A DNA stretch of 64,000 nucleotides. It comes from Erythrocercus mccallii (lineage: Eukaryota > Chordata > Aves > Passeriformes > Dicruridae). The translations under genes were made by a program, and so were the position numbers. The stretch lies in contig VZRG01001983.1 in assembly GCA_013397435.1 (NCBI GenBank), forward strand, positions 17,611-81,610, read 5' to 3'. The notes under the pieces are model-generated. The model was not told the origin of the DNA, searched no databases, and was given only the letters and a program-made list of their open reading frames with translations. Of the stretch, positions 12,280 through 24,278 are shown one piece after another. How positions within the stretch are numbered: position 1 is the stretch's first letter; every line of letters begins with the position of its first letter.

Positions 12280-12620
12280 AGGACGTGCACTCACAATCAA
12301 TAATTTTATTTTTCTTCCGAAGAATTCTGACGTAACCACAGTTTCTCACCGCATACCAGCCTCGAGATTACATAACCGATTATGTAAAATTATAATTGCA
12401 AGATAATATATGCAGACTCTAATTATTACCTAGAGTTTCCCGTGTAGCTGTAGCCAGGCACACAGCACATATGTTAAGAGTCGGTTCTGCAATATTTGCA
12501 TAGCCAACACTTCTGGCTGGAGACGCGGTGTGGAAAAGGAATGGATAGATATTTGACAGTACATATGTATGAGAGAGATATATTACTTAATAGGAAAAGG
12601 TAGCTGGAAATATATTCCTC
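12280..12620. promoter_or_regulatory. CNE-like region right of the island
   Basis: AT-rich and non-repetitive, with a GACGTAAC CRE/bZIP-like word near 12329, the paired D-box palindrome at 12368-12387, TAATTATTACC near 12420, and an ATTTGCAT octamer at 12494-12501. The clustering of distinct homeodomain-, POU- and bZIP-like words suggests an enhancer next to the island. I cannot test conservation. Confidence 0.35.
12368..12387. promoter_or_regulatory. Paired PAR-bZIP/D-box palindrome
   Basis: TTACATAA (12368-12375) and TTATGTAA (12380-12387) are exact inverted copies separated by CCGA. Each arm fits the D-box consensus TTAYRTAA bound by PAR-bZIP factors (DBP, TEF, HLF) and by NFIL3. Binding here is an inference. 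Confidence 0.4.
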
Positions 12621-15600
12621 TCTGTTTTGAGGAATTTGTTTTGCTTTATCTCCATGGGTAGTAAAAAATAATAGGAAGAAACTGTGAATTACATTGAAAA
12701 AAAATAGATATATTCAATTTGTCAGTTTAATATTACACTTCCTCTCTGCAATACTACAAAGATTTAGAACATTTCCAAAACTTTCAGCTTTAATCTGTGC
12801 CTCGGGTTTGTCTGGAGGACCTGCCACCACATGCCAGCTAAAAATAAGTGTCAATTAATAATAAAACCCACTCTTCCTTATTTCTGCACTCATATAATTT
12901 AACAGGTTTTGAGAAAACCACAGATCTAATGGTGAGAATTTTCCAATGTGTGCAATATTAACAGCTTTCATTCTAAAGCACCAAAACTTCCTGGAAAAGA
13001 ACTGCTCAATGTTTTCTCGCTTTTCCCAATGGCCATCTCCACCTATTATTATACACTTAAAATGCAAAGAATATTCAGCTCCTTATAAAGTGTGGTTTGT
13101 TCTACCAAGAACATAGTTGGTAGAAACAATCTCAGACCGAGGTGGTTCAGGTAAGCACACTATTATTTCTAGCCTACAAAATTAGAAATAATTTGAAACA
13201 AGAAGTGTGAGAGGTTTCAGCTTGTGTTTTCCACCATGTGAGACGTGACCAGAAAATCTTTGCCACTACAGTGCAACAGGATTCTCTGATCTCTGAGCTA
13301 CCTGAGCAACCACATAACCTCTGCAGAAGTGCCTGAGCACAGCTTGTTGTTGAAAAGCATATTGTACTTATTAGTAAAATGTGAAATGGCTTAAAAAACA
13401 GTTTGAGCTATGAATTGCCATCTGCTCAATGGGGAGAAACAGAAAGGAACTGAATATATTTTCTCACCTTTTTTTACAGTAACATAAACAACACTCCAGA
13501 ACACTATAAACCTGTAGCTGTACCAAAGGCGTTGGTGCAGTTCATTGCGCTTCAGGTCAGGACTTTGTCCACACTGTTACATGCTGTTTCTTTTAACTCT
13601 CTGCAAATGTCCCAAGGTATTTTTTCCCCCTATTAGGTAAGATGGCCTTTTTAATTTTAGGGATTAAAAATTTGATGCCGCTGCCCTGATACAGGGCTAG
13701 CCTGAGGTCTGTGTGTGCCTTGAGACATCAAAATACAGGTAAAGCAGCATACAAAACTTGTTCTGGTTCCCTGTGTGGGAGGGGAAGAGGGAAGGGTTTA
13801 TCTCTGCTTTCATGCAGAGCTTTGCAGCCTCGTGTCCATCACAAGAGAAATCTGTCTTTGTCCTCTTTCCTTCCCCAGCCCCCTTTTTGCAGGGAAAACC
13901 TGAGGAAGCACTTGGGACTGCTTCCTCTGGTGTTGAGCTGTGCCAGTGCCAAAAGCACATTCCTCCAGCGCCTGCAAACACAGTGACCTTCCCCAGAGCT
14001 GTGGGGGCAAGGCCGTGAACTCGGCTCAGAGCACGGGAGGCCTCTGCCTGTCCCAGGAGAAAGGCCCTGCAGCAGGGCAGTGCCTGCCCTGGTCTCTGCC
14101 AGGAGCAGGACTCCCTGTGAGCACTTAAGGAAAAATCCGTGCTGGCAGCCGCTGCTCCAAACAAACGCTACAACAGAAAGGACAAAATAACATTTTTTTG
14201 TTTTCTGCTTAGCCAGGGTGATTTCTCTACTCTCCTTCAGCTTTATCCACCTGGGAACGCAGAGCTTTTTAAGCTGTTCATCCCATTTCTTGCCTAACAG
14301 CAGCTCAGCTATCCTGCCTCCAACACTGCTCCTACAACCTGTGGATTGGAGAGGAGAGAGTTCCTGGAGTCAGGGAGCCCTTCAAACCGAATGGAGGCAA
14401 ACTGGAAGATCTTGGCTTGGAGTGAGTTTTGGAAGGAGCATGAGGACAAGAGAGCTGTGAATTGTTAAGTTCTGTCCCACAGGACAAGCACATGTAAGAC
14501 AGTAACTCTGCAATGCAGAAATTGTCTTCACCTGCCTGCCTGATGCTTTCTCCTCTCTGAAAGCCTGACTCGTCGAAAGCATCACTTAATACGAGGAGCA
14601 GCTTTTCTGCTCCCTTGGAAATTGGCAGGAGTATAAATATGCAGTAAGGGAAAAAGAGGAATCAAAAACTTAAAAATAGGAAAGGGAAATACAATGGTGT
14701 AAAGTGGCCTGCACCCCTCATATTTTAATTTCCATCAAATGCCCCTAGAAAAGCTGGGCACAGCAAAAGCCTCAAGATTGATATGCAAAGCGTGTGAGCT
14801 GGTTGCAATAGCTGCACCACAGCGCACGCCTAGGTGTTCTACACCTCACACACATATCACCCCCTAGGATTAAGATTCAAATCACCTGTCCTCTGTCGCT
14901 AATAAAAATGAAATATATTAGGGAAAGTTTGAATACGGTGGCTTGACAGAGCATGTCGTGTCTCACACGTGAAAAAATGCGACAAGCGCACAATCAAAAA
15001 GCAGCTCCCGTTTTTGTCGCACAGGATTTTTCTGTTTCAGAGAGAAAAATGTGTGCTTGAAGATGAGGAGAGCCTGAACCCTTAAATTTCTGCAGCCCCT
15101 GAGAGTGCAGTGTGAGGTCAGATCAGCACTCACTGCTACAAAGAGGAAAATCATGTTTTTATGAGACTTCCAGATTTGCTTTTTGCTTTTGTTTCAGAGT
15201 GTGCAGAACATAAGCAAAGCACGAGAAGCAGCACTGTACTTTGACTGGTCCTTCCCCAAAGAAGAAGCTGCCAGAGCAGAACACCACCCTACAGTGGAAG
15301 TTGTCAATACTGTCATGTTAAGGGTTTGCCAGGGTTTCCACTGTAAGTCTAAGCCATCCTAGATCCAGATCCCACAAAGGCCTTCTGGAAAACAGTGTCA
15401 GCCAGGAAGATGAGCACATCTCCAGAGAGCTGGCAGGGTTGGCAGCTTTTTCAGCCCACCCTGGGCTCAGTTTTTCAGGAAAGCAAGAAGCCAGACAGAT
15501 TTTAGGGTGGAAAGTGATAAGCAGTGCTCCAAATGAGATGCAAACAAAGGACAGGGACTTCCAGGCACAACAGGTTATTTTGTTCTGTGTGAATGGCTTC

Positions 15601-16440
15601 CATTATTGACACTAGGATGGACATTACCAGTTCAACCTGTATTGGAAATTGTGTCCCTTCCCCAGCTGAGAGGATAAAACCAATTCAAAAAGGTAAATCA
15701 CAGCTCCAGGTGCTGGAAATAGAAATATTGTAAAGCCAGTTCAGTGTGGATTCATGCAACAGACAACTGCTTTGAAAATTGTCCCATCTTCCAGGAAGAA
15801 TGCTTTAAGAGGCTGTAAACAGCCAGATCCCAGGCAGCCTCTGGGAAAGGCCCCACAGAGTTACAATAAATGTGTCTCAAATCTGTCACATCAACAGGTC
15901 ACCCTGATGTTGGTTTTTCTGGAGAGGCACCACAGGCTCTAGAGTGCCCTTTTCCTCCTGAATTGTCAGGCTGGTGGTGGAGGAAGACAGAAGAGGAAGA
16001 AGTTTACGTGCCACTGCTTGTGCCATGACCTGCAGATAGCATGAGGACTTTGCTCCTCAGGACTGTCCATCTGGCGCCATTCCTGAGCAATAAAAGCTCA
16101 CCCACAAAATATTTTAAAGCAAACAGTTGGTGTAATGAATACCTTAATACTCCTAATACAATACCACAAATAGTAACTACTATAAAAATAACCCACTCAG
16201 TGAAAAGAGCCCAAGTTCACAGCCCAGCTCCTTCAGAGAGCATGACACAAGACCCACAGAAGCTATGAGTTTATATCATAGGAGGGTGATTTCCTCTGGC
16301 ACTCACTCTCCAATGATTCCCTGTGGCTAATCCAAGCACACCTTTCAGCAGAAGAGGTGTTCCAGCAACCCTTGGATCAAGTGAAAAGGTGAGCTGGCCA
16401 CCAGAAATGGGAGTAAATGCATGGGGGCATGGGGTCAGAA
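12621..16440. other. Non-coding stretch, no gene seen
   Basis: Unique, mostly AT-rich DNA. I see no island, transposon or supported exon. The longest frame is 155 codons on the minus strand (13697-14164), overlapped by several frames on the opposite strand and without domain features. A T-box-like inverted pair lies at 14832-14846. Confidence 0.45.
14832..14846. promoter_or_regulatory. Inverted T-box half-sites
   Basis: AGGTGT and ACACCT, the core T-box half-site and its complement, face each other across a TCT spacer. T-box factors bind such half-sites singly or as inverted pairs. Function is inferred from sequence alone. Confidence 0.25.
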
Positions 16441-16444
16441 CTCC

Positions 16445-16475
16445 TTTTTTTTAGAACCACATGTTCTAAAAAAAA
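16445..16475. repeat. Perfect 13-bp inverted repeat with GRE-like core
   Basis: T8-AGAAC (16445-16457) and GTTCT-A8 (16463-16475) are exact complements around a CACAT loop. The core AGAACCACATGTTCT differs at one base from the classical steroid receptor palindrome AGAACAnnnTGTTCT. A further A-run follows, then a poly-T tract at 16525-16539. It may be a regulatory palindrome, a cruciform-prone site or a chance product of homopolymer tracts. Confidence 0.6.
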
Positions 16476-17630
16476 CCCAAAAAAAAAAGGATTCTGCAAT
16501 TTACCACTTGTTTTTGGTGGGGTTGTTTTTTTTTTTTTTGGTGATCTCTGCACAGATTCTCTCTCTGCCTTCTTCAAACTTAGAAAAGCAGGGCCACTGA
16601 AACAGCCTCAAGAGCCAAATACTATCTCTGATTCATCAGCACACATCGTGCACAAGAGCAAGAGGTGATTTCGTAAGATACCTGGAACAAAAAGTCTTTA
16701 TCATTTAAGATCAGAATTTGTTTACCAGGGACATTATTTAACCTGAAGAAGACAGGCAGAAATCTGAAAATCTACCTTTAATTTACACTGTTCTGATCTG
16801 TATTATTGCTCTTGCAGTTTTCTTTTTAGGTGACTTTACAGTAAGCAGGCTTAAGCAACACAGGACAAGCTGCTTTGTGGAGAGTTGAATCCTAAGGTCG
16901 AATTCCTGATTTTAAATTTGTTGGTTCCCAACCAGATTCATCCATTTTTTTCCTTTTGAAACTGTTTACTTTACAAATGTAAAATAAACACTGAAACCAG
17001 ATGTACATAAGTATTATACCTAAGGAATACTTAAAGTACCTGAGAAAGAGCACTGTGTGGAGGGGTTTTTTTAATTTGATTTGGTTGTTAGCATAGTACG
17101 TCAATTATTTCATGCTATTTTATATCATTTTACCTTTATGCTTTGGCATACAATAAAAGCAGTAACTGTTCATATTCTCACATGTAAAAATAAGGTCTCT
17201 TACATTTTTAAAATTAGGTGTACCTTCCACTAATCTTGTGTCTTCTTTTTTTCTTTCATGAAAGCAAGTACTGTTTGCTGTGCATTACTATTTCAGTGAA
17301 CTAAATATCTATTGAAAACTGAAATCATTCACTGGCCTCATTTTCTCTAGTTGCTGCATTCAGATTAATAAACCTGTTTCCTACTTAAAATGAAAAGAGA
17401 ATTCAGAAACGTTTAGCATCAAGTGAAAAAAGCAGCAAGAAAATGACTAACAGATACCGGGACATCGCATATTTATTTTGTCGTGTCAATTATTTTTAAA
17501 GAATCCCTTGCTTATGGAGGGAGATTTTTTAAAAACCTGGACTATTAAATAAAGATGTCCACAAACACTAGTTTCTTCATTTTTCCTCATTTTGGAGAAA
17601 GTAAATACTGGAATGGCTTGGGGTTTTTCA
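16476..17630. other. Non-coding stretch with homopolymer tracts
   Basis: A-rich and T-rich runs lie at 16480-16490 and 16525-16539, followed by AT-rich unique DNA. No gene or mobile element is recognisable. Confidence 0.5.
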
Positions 17631-17639
17631 CTTTATATT

Positions 17640-18300
17640 ATTATACTTTTGCCAGTGCTGAAAAGAACTCACGTTTCAAGGGTCACAGAATAAACCTGCA
17701 TAAAGCGTTTATGACACTGCGGTAACGCATTTATGAAGGCGAATACTCACGGGCACTTACAACATTAGGAAAACACCAATATCAGATGTTCTCCTCAACA
17801 CTTCAAAGCTGCAGCCGAGTGCAAAGTTCCAGAGGTACCAGCTACTCCAGGGTCAGCAGTGGCTCCGAGTAAACGCATTCGGAGGCCTGGACCTGGAGGT
17901 AATTTCAATGTGTTCTCATCCAGTCATGAGCACACAATCACCTATTGAAAGTGTCTGGCTTGGAGTGCAGACAGATGGAGAGCACAGGGGTTAGTACAGC
18001 CAGGCCTTGGACTGACCTTTGCAGAGAGAATTAAATCAGTCTGACCTTGTTGTGAAGCCTAAATTATATCCATAGACCCCCAAATAATGCATCTTTAATG
18101 CATCGCTGCCCTCTTTTTATCAGCCTCTTTACCTCGAGGGTATCTTGTTTGCTAACTACTGATGTTAAATTGCAGCTATTTATGCTTACATTTGTGACCT
18201 GGGTAGACATCTTGTCACATTTTTCATGAGCACTTGAAAAAGTAGAGAAATGTTTATATAGAGAGAATATATAAAACTGAGGTCTCGTTTCACTTCAACA
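17640..18300. promoter_or_regulatory. CNE-like region
   Basis: Non-repetitive DNA retaining CpGs in an AT-rich setting (AAAGCGTTTATGACACTGCGG, AACGCATTTATGAAGGCG, GTAAACGCATTCGG). TGACCTTTGCA and TGACCTTG nuclear-receptor-like sites lie about 30 bases apart near 18015-18045, and AATGCATCTTTAATGCATCG near 18090. CpG retention outside an island suggests constraint or hypomethylation. Prediction only. Confidence 0.35.
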
Positions 18301-20150
18301 TAAAATAAACATTAATAGAAAAAGAAACCTGGTTCAACTGTGGGGTGCTGTATTCATTGTATAAGTCTAACACAATAGTCACTGTATGATTCTGAGCTTC
18401 AATATCATCCATAACCTATCATCTGGACAGCCTGGAAAACAGAACGGTGCCATGTAATAGGATTTCCAGTATCTTACAAACACCTTTTCTTCTCAGATAT
18501 TTTTAATATTTCAGGATTTTTTTAAAATTCAAAATAATGCTAAGAACAGAATAACCCCTGTGACACCTGTCAGTTTTGGTAATACAGACCTCTGGACAGA
18601 AACAATACCGAGTCCACAGGCTGGAATCCCGACTGGAAACCAGCTCGGTTCAGACCAGGAAGCGTTTAATTGGTGCTTCTGTTGACTGTAACAGCAGAGG
18701 AGCCCAGTGGAAGTTCAGGAGAATTGCATCCTTTCCCACTGCCTAAAAGGCTCCGTTTTGTGGTTTGCTGTTGTATCTTAACCCGAACAAAAGGTGCTTT
18801 GGGGAAAAAAAAATCTTAGTCCAGGATGTTGCTTTCCAAGTACCATTATTCTATAGTGCATCGACTTCCCTTTTAGCTTCTATTAATCAAAATAAAACTC
18901 TGATTTAAACTACAAAAGGAACGAGGTTTTGTTCCTCTGCTGTTAGTTTGGGATCTTGGCTCTGCCACCGGCTGTCTTTGTAATTTGGGCAAGCGACCGG
19001 GGCCTGTCACAGGGAATCCCCATACGGAAAGCTGAGATTTCGCAGGCCAGTGAGGTCCACCATGACTGGCACCACGCCACTTGTGTGTAGAACACTCTTC
19101 CCAGCAGCAGTGAGCTATCAGGGTGCCTCACCCAATTTACAGAAGCACTCCTGGGCTGTCCCTGTCACCTTGCTGACCTCATCATCCAGCTCTCTAAGCC
19201 GACACAAAAATATTTGCTCCCTTTTGCCGAGAGAGTTTTTGCTGGTTTAGCAAAGTGCATGGAACGAGCGAGGGGAGAGGAGCAGCAGCAGCAGAACAGA
19301 GCACGCAGCTGCAGGGCGGAGAAGAGCAACCCAGTGCAGCGCTGATTTAAATCAGCTGCACAACCACACCATTAGATTAAATTGCTGATGAAGGTTAAGT
19401 TTGGTCTAATCCTTGGCACTGAAGCAGCTGAAATGCTGGAAGAAGGTGCTTGTTCCCAGCTTTATTCCTTACACTGAGAAAAGCCCAAACCATCAGAACT
19501 CTATTTGCATCACTTAAGAGCTGTCCTCCAGGGTGGGTTACAATGATAACGCTCCTCAGATACACCGGTGTTAACAATGTTTGCATGCTGAAATAAAAAT
19601 TAATACTTCACCTATTCCCTATGAGATTAGACTGTTTATTTTCAAAATAGATAAAACGGTACACTCCATCCCAACTGCCCACTACTACGTCCTTGAGAAG
19701 CTCATTCCTTATCCCAAAAGCAAGCTTTGGGATCAAGCCAGGCACTCGGCATCCTGCAGATCCCACACTGCCGATGCAGGCAGTAACCACCCCTGAGTGC
19801 TCTGCCTGTGCTGAGTGAAACCTGTCCACAGAAAGTAACAAGCGTTGGTCACAAGCTCCAGCCCTGGGCACAGGAAGAGCCACAGCTGCACGCAATGCAA
19901 ACTGTGTGGTGTTATTTTAATTGGGTTTCTTTGGCTCACAAGTCCACAGGTGCTACTGAGAACCACGTAGGGATAATCTACTTGACGGGCAGAGGTCAGT
20001 GCAGCCCACAGGGCTAGGCTGTTGGCATTTTCTGCCTACAACCATGCTAGAAGTCCCTGAAAATGGAAGTTTTGCATTGCCAAAAGCACACAGCAGAGCA
20101 CGACCACCAGGCTCAACCGTACTGCTGCAGATTCCACCTGATAGGTTAAG
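18301..20150. other. Non-coding stretch, no gene seen
   Basis: Ordinary unique sequence. Overlapping short frames on both strands carry no domain. An AGCAGCAGCAGCAG run lies near 19280. Confidence 0.45.
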
Positions 20151-20210
20151 GGTATTCCAGAAAAATAAAGATTCCTGTATGGTATTCCAGAAAAATAAAG
20201 ATTCCTGTAT
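20151..20210. repeat. Exact 30-bp tandem duplication
   Basis: The 30 bases at 20151-20180 (starting GGTATTCCAG and ending ATTCCTGTAT) are repeated without a mismatch at 20181-20210. There is no third copy on either side. Perfect identity implies a recent duplication or an assembly duplication. Confidence 0.9.
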
Positions 20211-23180
20211 TTCAAGGGATAGGAGCAGCAGCTGACCACAACAACAACCAGTCAGGGTCTGTCAAGCCCCCTGAAGCCAGGGCTACTGCTGCAGCCCAGG
20301 TTGAAAAAGCAGCTCCCTTGTGGCAGCTGCAGTCTTTCCCCACCTTTTGAACTCTGACAGTTCCAAGGCCACCGAGCCTGATCCCAAGCTCTCACAGCTG
20401 AGGCAGCAAAATTCAGTCTTGCCAGCCCTGCTGAAAAATCTTGCTCCAGCTCTGACCCCAGCACTCTTAGTTCTTCTTCCTCTTATATGTGGTTCCCTTG
20501 TGGTTGCCTACAAGGTGTGTGGAGCAAGGAACAGAGACCCCAGGAGTTATATATGCCTATCTGTGTTTGTCCAGCCATGAAAGAGACACTCACAGGATGA
20601 AATGGACGTAGAGGAGAAACAGACAAAAAGGCCTGTGTCTTCAAAACCGTTTAAACCTCCAAGGCCACAAACTCCAAAAAATCAAGTGTGATCTAAACAG
20701 TCATATAAAATATAATGACTACAAACTACTACCTACTTGCTTTGTCTATACAAAGCAAAAAAGGCAGTGATAATCACTCCATTTGATTCTATAATCTGAT
20801 TCCTGTGTTACCTTATTTCTCAGAGGCTACAGCTCTGCGTACCACAACATGCCTGTCAAGATGTGGATTTACAGGTTACACTGTAGTAGAACCTGCTGGT
20901 TTTCAGCTCCAATCGACAGCTGCTTGTCGGTACATGCCTGACAGAGTTGCAGTCCAGATTAGGAAACATTTGTTTATGCCCCAAAATCCCCAACATATTT
21001 TTCCAGCTATGTTCCCAGTGCTGAGCTCCATGCCACTCCAGCTCTCTGGTAGTCAGCTCTCACACTGCTTCCTGGTATAAAATTGATTAGAAGCAGCATG
21101 AAATGTTATCAAGCTGACCCTCGGGAGGCTGGGCCCAAAAATAACAGATGGGAAAAGTGGCCTTTTGATTAAACTTTCAATTGCCAAAAACTGTACATTT
21201 CCCCTCACCGTGCATGTGCACACACGTTGTAACTCAAGAGAAGTTCACGCGAGCTGCAGGCACAACAGTGAGCTTAGAACAGGCCTATTCTTATCAACAC
21301 TGGTGTTGCTGAAGTCAGCAGGACACTGGTCATCAGCTTCAGCAGTGGCAGGAAAAGGGTCCTTTGTTCCACTTTTTATTTCACATCTCTCTCTTCCTGG
21401 TGTAGCTCAGCTGATCCCGGGGAGAGGATGCGAAAGTAACCAGAGCAGGCCCAGGCTGGCTGCCCGTGACACAAGAGCTGCTGGAGGGGGTGGTGGCAGC
21501 TGCATGGGAAAGCCATGCAGATTTTCAGGCATTCTCTAAAGCCCAGGCCAAGGTGCTTTCAGGGTGGTTCTGGGTAAGTGCAGTTCATACCTTTCCAAGG
21601 TCAAAAAATTACCAAAAAGCTCTTCTGGTAAAATCCTGAGAGACCCAAGTCCCACTGCAAGGAGACAAAGGAGCTACAAAGGATTTTGGTGGGAAGAAAA
21701 ACGACAATGAAAGCAGCACATCTTCATGCACGCCTGTACTGATATGAACCTCTGATAATACAAATCTGATTTACATATTCATATATTTATATGCCTGACT
21801 GTTCCCATTTCAAAGAGTCTTATTGCCTAAATTGCTGCAGAATAGCCAGATGTAAAGGAATGAGGGAAGGATGGAATAGCAGACCTTGGAACCTGAATTT
21901 CCAGGCCTCAGTACCTTTGCTATGGTCTCGTTTGCATAGGTTTTTCATTCTGTTCTAGAAGTGCCAGCTTACTTTGAGCCACTCATACACAGAGCATCTA
22001 TGGCAGAGACTAGTAACAGAGCAGCTTGACTAGGGATTAAAACACAAATGTTTGTGTCTTCAGGCTCAACATTTAGAGATCACCCCTCATCCATGTAAAA
22101 TTGGCCGAATCTAGTGACAGGCCACAAGCTTGCTGCTGTTTTAGAGAACAACATATATCAAAATTGATCACTGCTTTCCTGGAAAGTTCAGTGCTATCCA
22201 GACCAGGATGTAACTCTGTGGGACACAGCAGGACACAGTGGTTACTTTTTTGCATGTCAACAGAGCCACAATCAGTTTAAAACTGGTTTTGAGGCCTACA
22301 GATGAATTACAAGAGCCAGGCATTGTAACAAGTAATGATTACTATTATTCTGAAAGTAGAGTTTGAGAAGAGCTGGCAAGAGCTAACAGGATGAGGAACA
22401 TACACATTCATCCTATCTCCTCTCATTCACACTTCTCTTTCTCTCTTTTCCAAGGATTCAAGGACCTTTATGTCCCAACCCCAGCTGTAGTTCCTCAAAA
22501 TTTGAGGAGGGCAGCTCCATCACCTCTTTTTACACTCATTTTCTCTCCCCACCATGTTCAACCATGGAGTCTGCAGTGTGTACAAAAAAACCCCAAAGCT
22601 TCCAAAGGACTTATTTAGTAATTCTCAAGGAGTACCAAGTCCATTACGGCAAGGGTATTTGGGAAGCAATGGCAAGAAAGTAGAAAAGTCATATGTGCTC
22701 CGTAGGGCACGTCTGTCTTGAGCAAGGAGTCAGGATTCAGTTAGGGCAGCAGGGTGTACCTATGTGGAGCCTGCACACCCACAGCAATTTAAGGTAATAT
22801 TTTGGTCACCAGGCGTAGACCCTAAGTACACACTGGTTTAAGATCAGATTTGTGAGAGGCAGAAATTAGAATCGCATTCTAGGCCTGTTGTTTAACATTC
22901 TAGGTAAGCAAGATAGAGAACGAAAGAATAAGAATTAACTTTAAATCCCTGCTAAATCATGCCCTGCTTTCTCAAGGCAACCTCGAGCTTTAGTAGTTCA
23001 GACAGATTCTCTAGCTGACAATTAATATTAATGGGTAGATTTCACAATGTGGCATTATCACACTGTGCGATGGGTGGGCATACCATCTGGGTTTTGGCAG
23101 GTATTAGATGTAATCAAAGGGATTACTTGGCTCAGGAAGAAATAGAAAACCTTGGGTTTGTTTAGGCTTTTTCTTCTTTT
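20211..23180. other. Non-coding stretch, no gene seen
   Basis: Unique sequence with no islands, recognisable transposons or supported exons. The longest frame, 124 codons at 21165-21539 on the + strand, has no domain and ends shortly before a donor-like CTGG|GTAAGT at about 21570 that lies outside it. Confidence 0.45.
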
Positions 23181-23189
23181 GTTTGGATG

Positions 23190-23910
23190 CAGCTCTAGGT
23201 GCACTTAGCCGTTTTCGCCTTGTCCTTTTGTTTCTTGTGATGAACGCTTCCGAGTTTACACGGGGAACAGGAGCCAGATAACCAGCACATTGTGTTAGTG
23301 GGAGCGAGGACTGATTTACTTGAGAGCTCCCTCTTTCTCATGCATTGTTGTTTTGGGATCGATTGGCAGCTCGTTTAGGGGTCTGCTGCTGCCTTTTAGA
23401 AGGTTAAGTTGCGAATTTAAACAGTGAAGGAATTAAAGGCAAAATATATTTAGATAATCAACCAATCGGGCCCTTTTCAAGATAAAAGCTGAAGAAATCA
23501 GGTGCATGAACAGATGCACGCAGAGGACTTTGTCCTCATCTTCGCACAAAGCAAATACTAAGTGCCAACTTTCCGGGGGGATGGGGCAAGAAAATTCCCC
23601 TCCTTCCCTTTTCCTCCTCCCAATCCAGCCACAAACAAGCCCCCGAGCATCAGCAGCACTAAAGAGAGGAGATTAAGTTTTAAACTTTGGGAAAGCTATT
23701 GATTTGGCAGGCTTTCTCCTCTCCTGTCTGTGCCCCAGCTGATTGTAACTAAGTAATCCTCATCAATCTGTGGTAATGCAGGACCATGTTTATTGCTGTA
23801 GTAGTTAAGTTGTTGTTAATTTTACACTAAACGGTTGTTATGATGATGAATGAGTAGCTCGGGCTGCCACCCAGGGGACTTCAGCCCGTACAACCTACAA
23901 AAGGGAGATC
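23190..23910. promoter_or_regulatory. CNE-like region, CpG-retaining
   Basis: Mixed-composition, non-repetitive DNA keeps many isolated CpGs (TTAGCCGTTTTCGCC, GAACGCTTCCGAG, GGGATCGATTGGCAGCTCG, AACCAATCGGGCC). It also holds GATA-type words (TTTAGATAATC, CAAGATAAAAG), a CCAAT box near 23463, a CATTGTTG SOX-like word near 23343, and TTAAGTTGTTGTTAATT near 23808. It lies directly left of two A-rich tracts and a CpG island, so a promoter-proximal enhancer role is plausible. Confidence 0.4.
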
Positions 23911-23970
23911 GCAGAGGGAAGATCTTGGAAAAGGCAGAGCGCCCACCCCAGAAGTTTCTCTGGGACCTTA

Positions 23971-24013
23971 AGAAGAAAAAAAAAAAAAAAAGAAAAAAAA
24001 AGAAAAAAAAAAG
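23971..24013. repeat. A-rich low-complexity tract
   Basis: AAGAA grades into long A-runs broken by single G's. It is one of two such tracts within 300 bases left of the CpG island. No transposon body is attached that I can recognise. Confidence 0.8.
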
Positions 24014-24210
24014 CAGAAGCTGATCTTCAGGTTTCTATTTGAATTTGGACGCTGTGGGGTAAAAGGTGCTGCTTAAGTGTAATTGCAATTCTTTTACATA
24101 CTGGCTGGGATCAAAGAGGGGAACGAAAGCACAAGTGATTTCCCTCCCCGGCCCGGCAAAGCAACTGATGGGATCCTGCCCAAAAGCATCGCGCTCATTA
24201 GCTCTTGGGG

Positions 24211-24255
24211 GAAAAAAAAAGACCAAAAAAAAAAAAAAAAGAAAGAAAAAAAAAG
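24211..24255. repeat. Second A-rich low-complexity tract
   Basis: A-runs are interrupted by GACC, GAAAG and single G's. Open frames crossing it give only lysine-rich translations. It sits about 25 bases left of the CpG-rich block. Confidence 0.8.
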
Positions 24256-24278
24256 CACATCTATAAATTCACTCCCCC

